A stretch of DNA of 64,000 nucleotides from contig NZ_BAAAYL010000001.1 of assembly GCF_039536205.1 (NCBI RefSeq), positions 2,046,001 to 2,110,000 on the forward strand, read 5' to 3'. The translations under genes and the position numbers were made by a program. The number at the start of each line of letters is the position of its first letter. Within the stretch, counting starts at the first letter, position 1. The notes beneath the pieces were generated by a model. It saw only the letters and a list, made by a program, of their open reading frames with translations, was not told the DNA's origin and did no database searches. This document shows, piece by piece, positions 50,132 through 57,763 of this stretch. Source of the stretch: Streptomyces sannanensis (GTDB taxonomy: Bacteria > Actinomycetota > Actinomycetes > Streptomycetales > Streptomycetaceae).

Positions 50132-50967
50132 GCGCCCGCCTCTTCGCCCGCGCTGCGCAGAGGTGCGGGCACCGTGCTCGTCTGCGGCCCGGCGGCAGCG
50201 CGTGCGTCGGGGGCGACGGCCTTCGGCTGGGGGTGCCCCCCGCGGAGCGAGGGGGAGTGCGGCTTGGTCGCGTACGCCACGAAGCTCTTGCCGACGACCG
50301 GGTTGAGCAGCTGCTCGGCGACCCGGGTCACGGCGGGCTTCTTCATGATGTCCCAGACCAGCAGCTTGTGGTACGCGCGGACCGGCAGCGCCTTGTCGTT
50401 GTCGACGCCGAACGCGCACTTGAGCCACCAGTACGGGGAGTGCAGCGCGTGCGCGTGATGCGTGCCGTACGGCTCGAGGCCCGCCTCGCGCATCCTGTCG
50501 AGCAGGTGGTCGGCCTTGTAGATACGGATATGGCCGCCCTCGACCTCGTGGTACGCGTCGGAGAGCGCCCAGCAGATCTTCTCCGGGCCGTAGCGGGGCA
50601 CGGTGACGGCGATACGGCCGCCGGGCTTCAGCACCCGGACCATCTCGGCCAGTACGCCCTTGTCGTCCGGGATGTGCTCCATCACCTCGGAGATGATGAC
50701 GACGTCGAAGGACTCGTCGGGGAACGGCAGGGCGAGCGCGTCGCCCTCCATGGCGGTGGCCGTGGCGCCCGCGGGGGCCTCCCCGGCCTCCTTCATCGCG
50801 GCGAACCACTTGGCGACCTCGCGGATTTCCTCCGCGTTCCGGTCCAGGGCCACGACCTGGGCGCCGCGCCGGTAGCACTCGAAGGCATGCCGCCCGGCGC
50901 CGCAGCCCAGATCGAGCACACGGTCACCCGGCGCGAGCGGGAAACGGGTGAAGTCGACGGTCAGCAC
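50128..50967 (-). CDS. class I SAM methyltransferase of the GT cassette
   Basis: 279 residues. The SAM loop is GDRVLDLGCGAGRHAFECYR with acidic ALDRNAEEI; the post-loop DVVIISEVMEHIPDDKGVLA and LKPGGRIAVTVPRYGPEKIC are typical of Methyltransf_11. The acceptor is unknown and could be a product of the neighbouring glycosyltransferase. GTG 50967 has a weak ribosome site. Residues near 245-260 (SLRGGHPQPKAVAPDA) are translated from a GGGGGTGCCCCCC mini-element. The gene overlaps the next by 4 nt. Confidence 0.88.
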   Translation of the reverse strand: MLTVDFTRFPLAPGDRVLDLGCGAGRHAFECYRRGAQVVALDRNAEEIREVAKWFAAMKEAGEAPAGATATAMEGDALALPFPDESFDVVIISEVMEHIPDDKGVLAEMVRVLKPGGRIAVTVPRYGPEKICWALSDAYHEVEGGHIRIYKADHLLDRMREAGLEPYGTHHAHALHSPYWWLKCAFGVDNDKALPVRAYHKLLVWDIMKKPAVTRVAEQLLNPVVGKSFVAYATKPHSPSLRGGHPQPKAVAPDARAAAGPQTSTVPAPLRSAGEEAGA

Positions 50968-51055
50968 GGCGGCCTGCTTTCGCGAGTCGATCGGTCGTGG
51001 GCGGTCGTCCCTCGATGCGGAACCGGCCCGCATCCGAAGCGTTCGGCCCGGCCCA

Positions 51056-52378
51056 TCAGCAGGCCCTCCGGGCAGCGGCCGATGCCTCGATCCCCGCCCG
51101 GTACAGCTCCGCGGTGCCCTCCGCGGCCCGCGCCCAGGTGAAGCGGGCCAGTACCCGCTCCCGGCCCGCGGCGCCGAGGCGGGCCCGCAGCTCGGGGTCG
51201 CCCAGCAGCCGGCCCAGCGCCGCGGCCAGCGCGCCCGCGTCGCCGGGCGGTACGCCGAGACAGGTCTCCCCGTCCGGTCCCGCGACCTCGGGGATCGCAC
51301 CGCCCGTGGTGGCGACCAGCGGCGTGCCGGTGGCCATGGCCTCCGCGGCGGGCAGCGAGAAGCCCTCGTACAGGGACGGCACACAGGCCACCTGGGCACC
51401 GCGCACCAGATCGACGAGTTCGGCGTCGGAGATGCCCTTGACGAACTCGACGGCGCCTTCGAGGCCGTACCGCTCGATGGCCTGCGCGACCGGGCCGTCC
51501 TCGGCGCGTTTGCCGACGACGACGAGGTGCGCGTCCGGCTGCTCGGTGCGCAGCTTGGCGAGCGCGTCGATGAGATGGACCAGACCCTTGAGGGGGACGT
51601 CCGCGCTGGACGTGGTGACGATCCGGCCAGGTATCCGGGGGACGGACGGGTCGGGCGAGAAGAGGTCCGTGTCCGCGCCGATGTGCACCACATGGATACG
51701 GTCCCGGCGCACCCCGAGATGCTCGACGATCTCCTGCCGGGACGAGCCGGAGACGGTGAGCACGGACGGCAGCCGGCGGGCGACCCGCTTCTGCATCCGG
51801 GTGAAGCCGTACCAGCGGCGCACGGAGGAGCGGCGCTTCCAGTCCTGCGCCGCGTCGAGCTCCAGTCGCCGGTCGACCGTGATGGGGTGGTGGATGGTGG
51901 TGACCAGGGGTGCGCCGAGTGCGCCGGGGCCGCCGAGCAGCCCGTACCCCAGGGTCTGGTTGTCGTGGATCACGTCGAAGTGCCCGCGCCGCTCGGCGAG
52001 ATGGCGCCGGGCGCGGAGGCTGAAGGTGAGCGGCTCGGGGAAGCCGCCGGTCCACATGGTGGCGACCTCGAGGGCGTCGATCCAGTCGCGGTAGTCGTCG
52101 CGCTTCGGGGTGCGGAAAGGATCGGGCTGGCGGTAGAGGTCGAGGCTGGGCAGCTCGGTGAGCGGCACACCCTCGTCGAGCACCGGGTAGGGCTGGGCGC
52201 CTATGACCTCGACGCTGTGACCGAGGCGGGCCAGCTCGCGGGAGAGATGGCGGACGTAGACACCCTGGCCGCCGCAGAAGGGGTTGCCCTTGTAGGTGAG
52301 GAGAGCGATCCGCAGCGGACGGTCGCCGTCGGCGGACGCGCTCCCGCGGGGAGCCGCCTCCACGGCCTCAGCGGTCAC
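51056..52378 (-). CDS. family 4 glycosyltransferase
   Basis: 440 residues, GT-B fold. N-terminal NPFCGGQGVYVRHLSRELAR; acceptor domain VVTTIHHPITVDRR; donor domain VHIGADTDLFSPDPSVPRIP, PDAHLVVVGKRAED and the EX7E motif EGFSLPAAEAMATGTPLVAT. GT4 enzymes transfer sugars from nucleotide donors with retention. GTG 52378 has AAGGGGG 8 nt upstream. First gene of the cassette (GT, methyltransferase, prenyltransferase fold). A KstR-type box sits 55 bp upstream. Confidence 0.92.
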   Translation of the reverse strand: MTAEAVEAAPRGSASADGDRPLRIALLTYKGNPFCGGQGVYVRHLSRELARLGHSVEVIGAQPYPVLDEGVPLTELPSLDLYRQPDPFRTPKRDDYRDWIDALEVATMWTGGFPEPLTFSLRARRHLAERRGHFDVIHDNQTLGYGLLGGPGALGAPLVTTIHHPITVDRRLELDAAQDWKRRSSVRRWYGFTRMQKRVARRLPSVLTVSGSSRQEIVEHLGVRRDRIHVVHIGADTDLFSPDPSVPRIPGRIVTTSSADVPLKGLVHLIDALAKLRTEQPDAHLVVVGKRAEDGPVAQAIERYGLEGAVEFVKGISDAELVDLVRGAQVACVPSLYEGFSLPAAEAMATGTPLVATTGGAIPEVAGPDGETCLGVPPGDAGALAAALGRLLGDPELRARLGAAGRERVLARFTWARAAEGTAELYRAGIEASAAARRAC

Positions 52379-52432
52379 TGTCGGCCCCCTTCTCGCTGCA
52401 CTTTCGCCGGAGCGTAGCCGCTCGCGCTAATC

Positions 52433-52446
52433 TAGAACAAGTTTCA
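52433..52446. promoter_or_regulatory. KstR-type operator between GT cassette and kstR-like gene
   Basis: TAGAACAAGTTTCA fits TNNAACNNGTTNNA. The flanks carry TAATCT (52428-52433, plus strand), and the reverse strand TAGATT overlaps the box. It may thus control both divergent units. Confidence 0.75.
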
Positions 52447-52574
52447 GAGTTGATCGTTCGAGGAGTTCGAATCTACCGGCAGGTAGCGTCGCTGTAAGGC
52501 GCGGAACAGGTGATTCGCGCCACGGCCCACGACATGGCCCGGTGCGCGACGCCGTACGACCCGAAGGCCATGGA

Positions 52575-53213
52575 ATGGGACACATGACAGCGGAAGCCAA
52601 AGCAGCAACCCCGGCCCCCGTCCCCGCACCCTCACCCCTGACGGAACGCCAGGAGGCACGCCGCCGTCGCATCCTGGACGCCAGCGCCGAACTGGCCTGC
52701 CGGGGCGGCTTCGACGCGGTGCAGATGCGCGAGGTCGCCGAGGCCGCGGGCGTGGCCCTGGGCACGCTCTACCGCTACTTCCCCTCCAAGATCCATCTGC
52801 TGGTCGCCACCATGCAGGACCAGCTCGCACAGATGCAGACCACCCTGCGCAAGCGCCCGCCGGCCGGCGAGACCCCGGCGGAACGCGTCACCGAGACCCT
52901 GATGCGGGCCTTCCGCGCGCTCCAGCGCGAACCACTGATGGCGGACGCCATGGTCCGCGCCGTCACCTTCGCCGACCGCAGCGTCAGCCCCGAGGTGGAC
53001 ACCGTCTCCAGGCTGACAACGGCCGTCATCCTGGACGCGATGGGCCTGGACGGCCCGGCCGCACCGGAACAGCTCTCCGCGGTCCGGGTGGTCGAGCACA
53101 CCTGGCACTCGGCGCTGATCAGCTGGCTCTCGGGCCGCGCCACGATCGCCCAGGTGAAGACCGACATCGAGACGGCCTGCCGGCTGGTCGACCCGACCAC
53201 GCCCCGCGGCTGA
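52575..53213 (+). CDS. kstR: KstR-like TetR-family transcriptional repressor
   Basis: 212 residues. The HTH region ILDASAELACRGGFDAVQMR then EVAEAAGVALGTLYRYFPSK is close to mycobacterial KstR, the cholesterol-catabolism repressor. ATG 52575 has GAAGG 7 nt upstream; an ATG at 52584 is an alternative. A 14-bp KstR box lies about 130 bp upstream. Inference: it senses a sterol-type CoA ester and represses its own gene and the MaoC gene 13 kb away. It ends in a terminator shared with the ferredoxin. Confidence 0.85.
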   Translation: MGHMTAEAKAATPAPVPAPSPLTERQEARRRRILDASAELACRGGFDAVQMREVAEAAGVALGTLYRYFPSKIHLLVATMQDQLAQMQTTLRKRPPAGETPAERVTETLMRAFRALQREPLMADAMVRAVTFADRSVSPEVDTVSRLTTAVILDAMGLDGPAAPEQLSAVRVVEHTWHSALISWLSGRATIAQVKTDIETACRLVDPTTPRG

Positions 53214-53237
53214 CCGGCCGGCCGGTCAGCCGCGGGG
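53202..53237. terminator. bidirectional terminator between kstR and ferredoxin
   Basis: 17-bp perfect inverted repeat around a 2-bp centre (arms CCCCGCGGCTGACCGGC and its complement). It includes the kstR stop codon and ends 2 nt before the ferredoxin stop. Confidence 0.88.
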
Positions 53238-53239
53238 GG

Positions 53240-53473
53240 CTACTCCTCGGGCGGGAAGACCACCTCACCGGTGTCCGACCGGGTGATGGTGATCGCCTCG
53301 GCCGGGCAGCACTCGGCCGCGTCCAGGATCGCCTCGTCGGCGTCGGTCTCGTCCCGCCGCGGGTGGGACTGGTTGGCCGAGTCCAGCCGGAAGCCGTCCG
53401 GAGCGGTGCCCGCGCACAGCCCGGAGCCGATGCAGACGTTCCGGTCGACCTCGACGCGCCAGCGGTCGCCCAT
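53240..53473 (-). CDS. ferredoxin, [3Fe-4S]-type
   Basis: 77 residues. The cluster motif VCIGSGLCAG and the later CCPAEAITI give three of the usual Cys ligands (CX5C...C-P), as in ferredoxins that serve cytochrome P450s. ATG 53473 has GGAGG 7 nt upstream. It converges on kstR. No P450 or ferredoxin reductase lies in the window. P450 partnership is known for the family; a link to sterol oxidation is only suggested by the neighbour. Confidence 0.92.
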   Translation of the reverse strand: MGDRWRVEVDRNVCIGSGLCAGTAPDGFRLDSANQSHPRRDETDADEAILDAAECCPAEAITITRSDTGEVVFPPEE

Positions 53474-53741
53474 CAGTTGCCTCCATGTCCGGCCGGGAGA
53501 CGGCTCATCTTCCGGGGTTGTTGCAGCCGCCGAAGGGGCCGAACATATCGAGGCGGAAGGCATTCACGTCGTACCTGCCGCTCCTGACACGCCGGGCGCC
53601 GAGCGGACGGGTCGGCTCCCCGCCGATGGTAGCTGGGGGAGGTAGCTGCGCGAGCCGGTGAACCTTTCCGGCCACAGCATCAGGGGCGTTGGTAGGGTCT
53701 CGCTCGCATGATCATTCTGCCTGCCATGGGGGTATCCACGC

Positions 53742-55547
53742 ATGTCCGCACCGCAGTTCTCGCCGAGCCGCAGATCGGCCCTCGCCGCCCTGGCCGGAGT
53801 CGCGGCGGGCGGCTCGCTGCCGTTCACCCCGTCCGCCGCCGCGGCCACGCCGGCCACGGCGGCAGCCACGACCACCGCGCCGGACGCCGCCGCGCCGGCG
53901 TCCGGCGGACGGGTTCCGGTGGTGATGGACGCGTCGGACCCGTGGCACTTCGCCGCCCACCCGGCGGGGGCGCTGACCCCCCGTACGCTCCCCGGGACCC
54001 CCGCGTGCCTGGAGGTGTCGGACGGCCAGGGAGTGCTTGCCACCCTCACCACCGGTGCCAGGACGGTGACGCTGCGCGGGCCGAAGCGCTGGTTCACCGA
54101 GCAGAAGAAACTGTTCAGCGAGCCGGAGAAACACCCCGACCCGGAGAAACGGTTCACCGATGACTTCGACCGGACCCTGACCGGCACCGGCTGGGGCTCC
54201 TCCCCCTGCTTCGGCACCTGGACCACCCACAACGGCGCCGACGGGGACTACTTCCTGCAGGGCGGCCGGGCCGTCATCCAGCTCGCCACCACCAACCTCA
54301 GCCGCCACGCGCTGCTCTCCGACAAGGCCGTCGGCGACGTCACCGCCGCCGCCCGCGTCTCCCTCGACAAGGTCCCCACGGGTGCGCCCGTCTCGGTGGC
54401 CCTCACCTTCGCGGCCCGGGACGTCAACAACCACTACCGGGCACGGCTGATCTTCACCCCCGCGGGCGAGGTCCAGTTCCTGCTGGAGAAGGAACTGGCC
54501 GACGTCGCCGGCGTCCTGAGCCCGGCCGTCACGGTCAGCACCGACTTCACGGCCTTCGACCACTGGTGGATCCAGGTGGAGAAGACCGGCGGCGTGCTGC
54601 GCGCCCGCGCCTGGCGGAAAGGCAGCGCCAAGCCCGACTGGCAGCACAGCCTGCGCGACCCCGAGAAGGACCCGGCCAAGGTCTTCGACGCCGGCACCCT
54701 CGGGATCCGGGCGCTGGCCTCCAGCGGCGCCACGGTGCCCCTGCAGGCCCGGATCTACGACTTCGAGATCACCGCGGCCGAGTGGGCCGAACCGCCGGTC
54801 GTCGCCCACGACACCTGGGTACGGGTGCTGCCCGAGCCCTTCGACGGCACCTGGACCCCCGCCCTGGAGCAGCGGATCGGCGCCTGGGCGGGCGACACCT
54901 CCCCCGACGCCCTCGCGTACGCCTCGATGTATCGGACCTTCGCCCCCGCCGTGACCGACACTGCGCTCCAGGACGCACAGGTCATCGGAGAGGCCGGGTA
55001 CAGCCCGAAGGACGATGCGGGACGGCGCTCCATCGGCGCCGACTTCCACGAGTACATGGCTCTGCCCTGGACCTTCCCCGCGAGCGGCGAGAGCGCACCG
55101 AACCCGGACCCGAAGTGGAAGGGGTACCTCGACTGCTCGGGCTTCGTCCGGATGGTCTACGGACACCACATGGGCATCCCGATGGTCCTCGACAAGAACT
55201 TCGACGGCCGCAACCTGCCCCGCCGCTCGAGGGACCAGTCCGCCTCCGGCCCCGGCGTGGTCGTCGCGCAGGGCACGGGCGCGGCGCCCTCGCTCGCCGC
55301 GCTGCGGATCGGTGACGTGGTCTTCTTCGACGCCACCGCCGACTCCGACAGTCCCGAGACCCCCGGCGGGGTGGTCGACCACACCGGCATCTACGTCGGC
55401 CAGGACCAGCAGGGCAAACTGCGCTTCGTCTCCAGCCGCAAGACGCCCAACGGGCCGACCATGGCGGACCTCGGTGCCAAGTCGATCCTCAACGGCGCTC
55501 CCGGTGACCTGTACACCAAGTCGCTGCGGGTGATCCGGCGGTTCTGA
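53742..55547 (+). CDS. Tat-exported NlpC/P60-type hydrolase with concanavalin-like domain
   Basis: 601 residues. The twin-arginine signal is PSRRSALAALAGVAAGGSLP, followed by a Thr/Ala linker. A middle beta region (FTDDFDRTLTGTGW ... DHWWIQVEKTGGVLRARAWR) looks like a lectin/glucanase jelly roll. The C-terminal part is NlpC/P60: catalytic Cys in GYLDCSGFVRMVYG and His in GGVVDHTGIYVGQ. It should cut peptidoglycan stem peptides or a similar gamma-D-Glu bond outside the cell. ATG 53742; ribosome site not strong. Confidence 0.88.
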   Translation: MSAPQFSPSRRSALAALAGVAAGGSLPFTPSAAAATPATAAATTTAPDAAAPASGGRVPVVMDASDPWHFAAHPAGALTPRTLPGTPACLEVSDGQGVLATLTTGARTVTLRGPKRWFTEQKKLFSEPEKHPDPEKRFTDDFDRTLTGTGWGSSPCFGTWTTHNGADGDYFLQGGRAVIQLATTNLSRHALLSDKAVGDVTAAARVSLDKVPTGAPVSVALTFAARDVNNHYRARLIFTPAGEVQFLLEKELADVAGVLSPAVTVSTDFTAFDHWWIQVEKTGGVLRARAWRKGSAKPDWQHSLRDPEKDPAKVFDAGTLGIRALASSGATVPLQARIYDFEITAAEWAEPPVVAHDTWVRVLPEPFDGTWTPALEQRIGAWAGDTSPDALAYASMYRTFAPAVTDTALQDAQVIGEAGYSPKDDAGRRSIGADFHEYMALPWTFPASGESAPNPDPKWKGYLDCSGFVRMVYGHHMGIPMVLDKNFDGRNLPRRSRDQSASGPGVVVAQGTGAAPSLAALRIGDVVFFDATADSDSPETPGGVVDHTGIYVGQDQQGKLRFVSSRKTPNGPTMADLGAKSILNGAPGDLYTKSLRVIRRF

Positions 55548-55579
55548 CCCGCTCGGTGTGACGCGAAGCGGACACCGGT

Positions 55580-55602
55580 GAGCCGGGGAACGACCTCGGC
55601 TC
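55580..55602 (+). terminator. hairpin after NlpC/P60 gene
   Basis: GAGCCG...CGGCTC with a GGG/CCT extension, 32 nt after the stop and upstream of the riboswitch. Confidence 0.5.
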
Positions 55603-55651
55603 CGCCCGCCTGAGGCGGCCGTGGTACCAGTCGCTACAGTGGGCGGGTCGT

Positions 55652-55760
55652 CATCAAGCCCGTACGGGGGGAAGCCGGTGCGAATCCGGCACTGACCCGC
55701 AGCCGTGTGAACCGCCGTCGCCTCGCCGTCGGCGGTAAGTCGGAATGCCTCGTACGGGAT
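55652..55760 (+). promoter_or_regulatory. cobalamin riboswitch aptamer
   Basis: P1 is an 8-bp perfect helix: CCCGTACG (55659-55666) with CGTACGGG (55751-55758). Inside lie the conserved core words GGGGAAGCCGGTGCGAATCC, GGCACTGACCCGCAGCCGTG and AAGTCGGAATGCCTCG, hallmarks of adenosylcobalamin-type aptamers. Downstream (to about 55850) CGGAGCCGGAG and CACCG pairings around CAGGAGAGG could form the expression platform, hiding the ribosome site of the first gene when B12 is bound. It is expected to shut off the ECF operon in B12-replete cells. Confidence 0.95.
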
Positions 55761-55856
55761 TTCCCTGGTGACCGGCACCGTCGAGGTTACGGAGCCGGAG
55801 CTGGGCGCCTCCGTGTGCCGGTGTTCCGGTTCCCCGCAGGAGAGGCACCGCCCGTC

Positions 55857-57104
55857 ATGACCGTCGTACGCCGCCGCAGCGCAGCCGCGCTCGCCGCAGC
55901 CGCCGCTGTGCTCTGCACGGCCGCCGCCCCTGCCGTCGCCGCGCCGTCCCCCGCGCCCAAGATCCCCGCAGGGCTGTACGGCGCGAACGACCCGACGTAC
56001 GACGGCGTCTGGCGGCAGTCGCTGGCCCTGCTGGCCCAGGACACCGTGGGCGTCGAGCCCGCGAAGCAGGCCGTCGACTGGCTGACCGGCCAGCAGTGCG
56101 CGAACGGCGGCTTCGCCTCGTACCGCGCCGACGCCGCCAAGGCGTGCGACGCCAAGACCATGCTGGACACCAACGCCACCGCCGCCGCCGTGCAGGCCCT
56201 GGCCGCGCTCGGCGGGCACGGGAACGAGGTGAAGAAGAGCACCGCCTGGCTGAAGTCCGTGCAGAACGAGGACGGCGGCTGGAGCTACAACCCGGGCGGG
56301 GCGAGCGACGCGAACTCCACGTCGGTCGTGATCGGCGCGCTGGCCGCGGCGGGCGAGAAGCCGGGTGACGTCAAGTCGAAGCAGGGCAAGTCGCCCTACG
56401 ACTCGCTGGTGTCCTTCGCGATCCCGTGCGGAGGCAAGGACGGCGGTGCGTTCGCGTATCAGCCGGACAAGTCGGGCACGTTGTACGCCAACGCGGACGC
56501 CACGGCCGCAGCGGTGCTGGGCGGGCTGGGCAAGGGCCTGGTGATCGACAATCCGAAGCCCCTTGCCGATCCGGTCTGCGAGAACGCGGCCAAGCCCACC
56601 GCGGAGCAGGCCGCCGGCAACGGCGCCGCCTACCTCGCCGGTGCCCTCGCCAAGACCGGTCATCTGATGTCGGCCATGCCCGGCGCCGAGGACCAGCCGG
56701 ACTTCGGCAACACCGCCGACGCGGTCATCGCCCTCGGGGCCTCGCTCCACGGCGACAAGGCAGCCGACGCGCTGCGCTGGCTCGAGAGCAACTCGGCCGC
56801 CTGGGCGAAGGAGAACGGCCCCGCCGCCTACGCCCAGCTGATCCTCGCGGCGAACGCCATCGGCTTCGACCCGCGCTCCTTCGGCGGCGCGAACCTCGTC
56901 CAGCAGCTGAACGCGACCGGCCCCAAGCCCGCAGCCGAGGCTGCCGTCACCCCGAGCCCCACGGCGGCCGAAACCCCGGACAAGGCCACAGAAGAGAAGA
57001 AGGACGACAACGGCGGCCTCGGCGTCGGGTGGATCATCGGCATCGGCCTCGTCGCCGGTATCGGCATCGGCATCCTCATCTCGGGCCGCAAGAAGAACCA
57101 GTAG
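55857..57104 (+). CDS. exported C-terminally anchored prenyltransferase/squalene-cyclase-fold protein, putative B12-binding
   Basis: 415 residues. Sec signal (RRRSAAALAAAAAVLCTAAA). The mature part has repeated alpha/alpha hairpins: AVDWLTGQQCANGGFASYR, STAWLKSVQNEDGGWSYNPG, FAYQPDKSGTLYANADATAA, GNGAAYLAGALAKTGH and LRWLESNSAAWAKENGPA. A Pro/Thr linker, one C-terminal membrane segment (GWIIGIGLVAGIGIGILIS) and a basic tail follow. The same fold forms the B12-binding barrel of transcobalamin and intrinsic factor. As first gene of a B12-riboswitch operon it is probably the extracytoplasmic B12 catcher. ATG 55857, AGGAGAGG upstream. Confidence 0.85.
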   Translation: MTVVRRRSAAALAAAAAVLCTAAAPAVAAPSPAPKIPAGLYGANDPTYDGVWRQSLALLAQDTVGVEPAKQAVDWLTGQQCANGGFASYRADAAKACDAKTMLDTNATAAAVQALAALGGHGNEVKKSTAWLKSVQNEDGGWSYNPGGASDANSTSVVIGALAAAGEKPGDVKSKQGKSPYDSLVSFAIPCGGKDGGAFAYQPDKSGTLYANADATAAAVLGGLGKGLVIDNPKPLADPVCENAAKPTAEQAAGNGAAYLAGALAKTGHLMSAMPGAEDQPDFGNTADAVIALGASLHGDKAADALRWLESNSAAWAKENGPAAYAQLILAANAIGFDPRSFGGANLVQQLNATGPKPAAEAAVTPSPTAAETPDKATEEKKDDNGGLGVGWIIGIGLVAGIGIGILISGRKKNQ

Positions 57105-57109
57105 CCGTG

Positions 57110-57763
57110 ATGCCGATACGCACGCGCCCGGCCGCCCTGGCCCTCGCGCCCCTCGCCGTGCTCGCGGTGCTCGGCGGCGCGGGGACCGCCGAGGCGGCCG
57201 GATACCGGTACTGGTCGTTCTGGGACCGCCAGGGCGACGCCTGGGTGTACGCCACTCAGGGCCCGGCCACCGCCCGCCCCGCCGACGGGGACGTACAGGG
57301 CTTCCGGTTCGCGGTCAGCGAGGACTCGCAGGACGCCGACAAGCCGCGCGGTGCCGCGGACTTCGACGCCGTCTGCGGTTCGACGCCCGCGAAGGACGGC
57401 ACCAAGCGGGTCGCCCTCGTCCTCGACTTCGGCACGCCGCAGGACGCCCCCGGCGGTGAGACGCCGCCCGCACCCCGTACCGCGTGTGCGCAGGTCGGCG
57501 TGGACGCGACCAGCGCTGAGGCGCTCGCGGCCGTCGCGAAGCCGCTGCGTTACAACAGCGCCGCGCTGCTGTGCTCGATCGCCGGGTATCCGAAGTCCGG
57601 CTGCGGCGAGCAGATATCGGGCGGGGCGGCCGAGAAGCCGGCCGCCCCGGACAAGGGCGGCGGTGACGGCGGACCGGCCGTCGGCATCGTCGCCGGTGCC
57701 GTCGCCGTGGTCGCCCTGGGCGCGGCCGCCGTCGTGCAGACGCGCCGCCGCCGGCGCGGATGA
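57110..57763 (+). CDS. exported anchored protein (SCO2322-like) of the ECF operon
   Basis: 217 residues. Signal peptide (RPAALALAPLAVLAVLGGAG ... AEAA), a mature domain with Trp-rich GYRYWSFWDRQGDAWVYATQ and FRFAVSEDSQDADKPRGAAD, several Cys (FDAVCGS; TACAQVG; LLCSIAGYPKSGCGEQ), then a C-terminal membrane segment (GIVAGAVAVVALGAAAVV) and RRRRRG. It resembles an actinobacterial family named after S. coelicolor SCO2322 (recalled). The ATG lies 5 nt after the previous stop and it overlaps the permease gene by 4 nt. Probable partner of the capture protein. Confidence 0.8.
   Translation: MPIRTRPAALALAPLAVLAVLGGAGTAEAAGYRYWSFWDRQGDAWVYATQGPATARPADGDVQGFRFAVSEDSQDADKPRGAADFDAVCGSTPAKDGTKRVALVLDFGTPQDAPGGETPPAPRTACAQVGVDATSAEALAAVAKPLRYNSAALLCSIAGYPKSGCGEQISGGAAEKPAAPDKGGGDGGPAVGIVAGAVAVVALGAAAVVQTRRRRRG

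Noticed and set aside
53712..56750. 1012-residue minus-strand open frame
   Set aside because: It runs opposite the NlpC/P60 gene and the barrel gene and is rich in Gly/Arg/Val/His without any motif. It is a GC-bias shadow frame.
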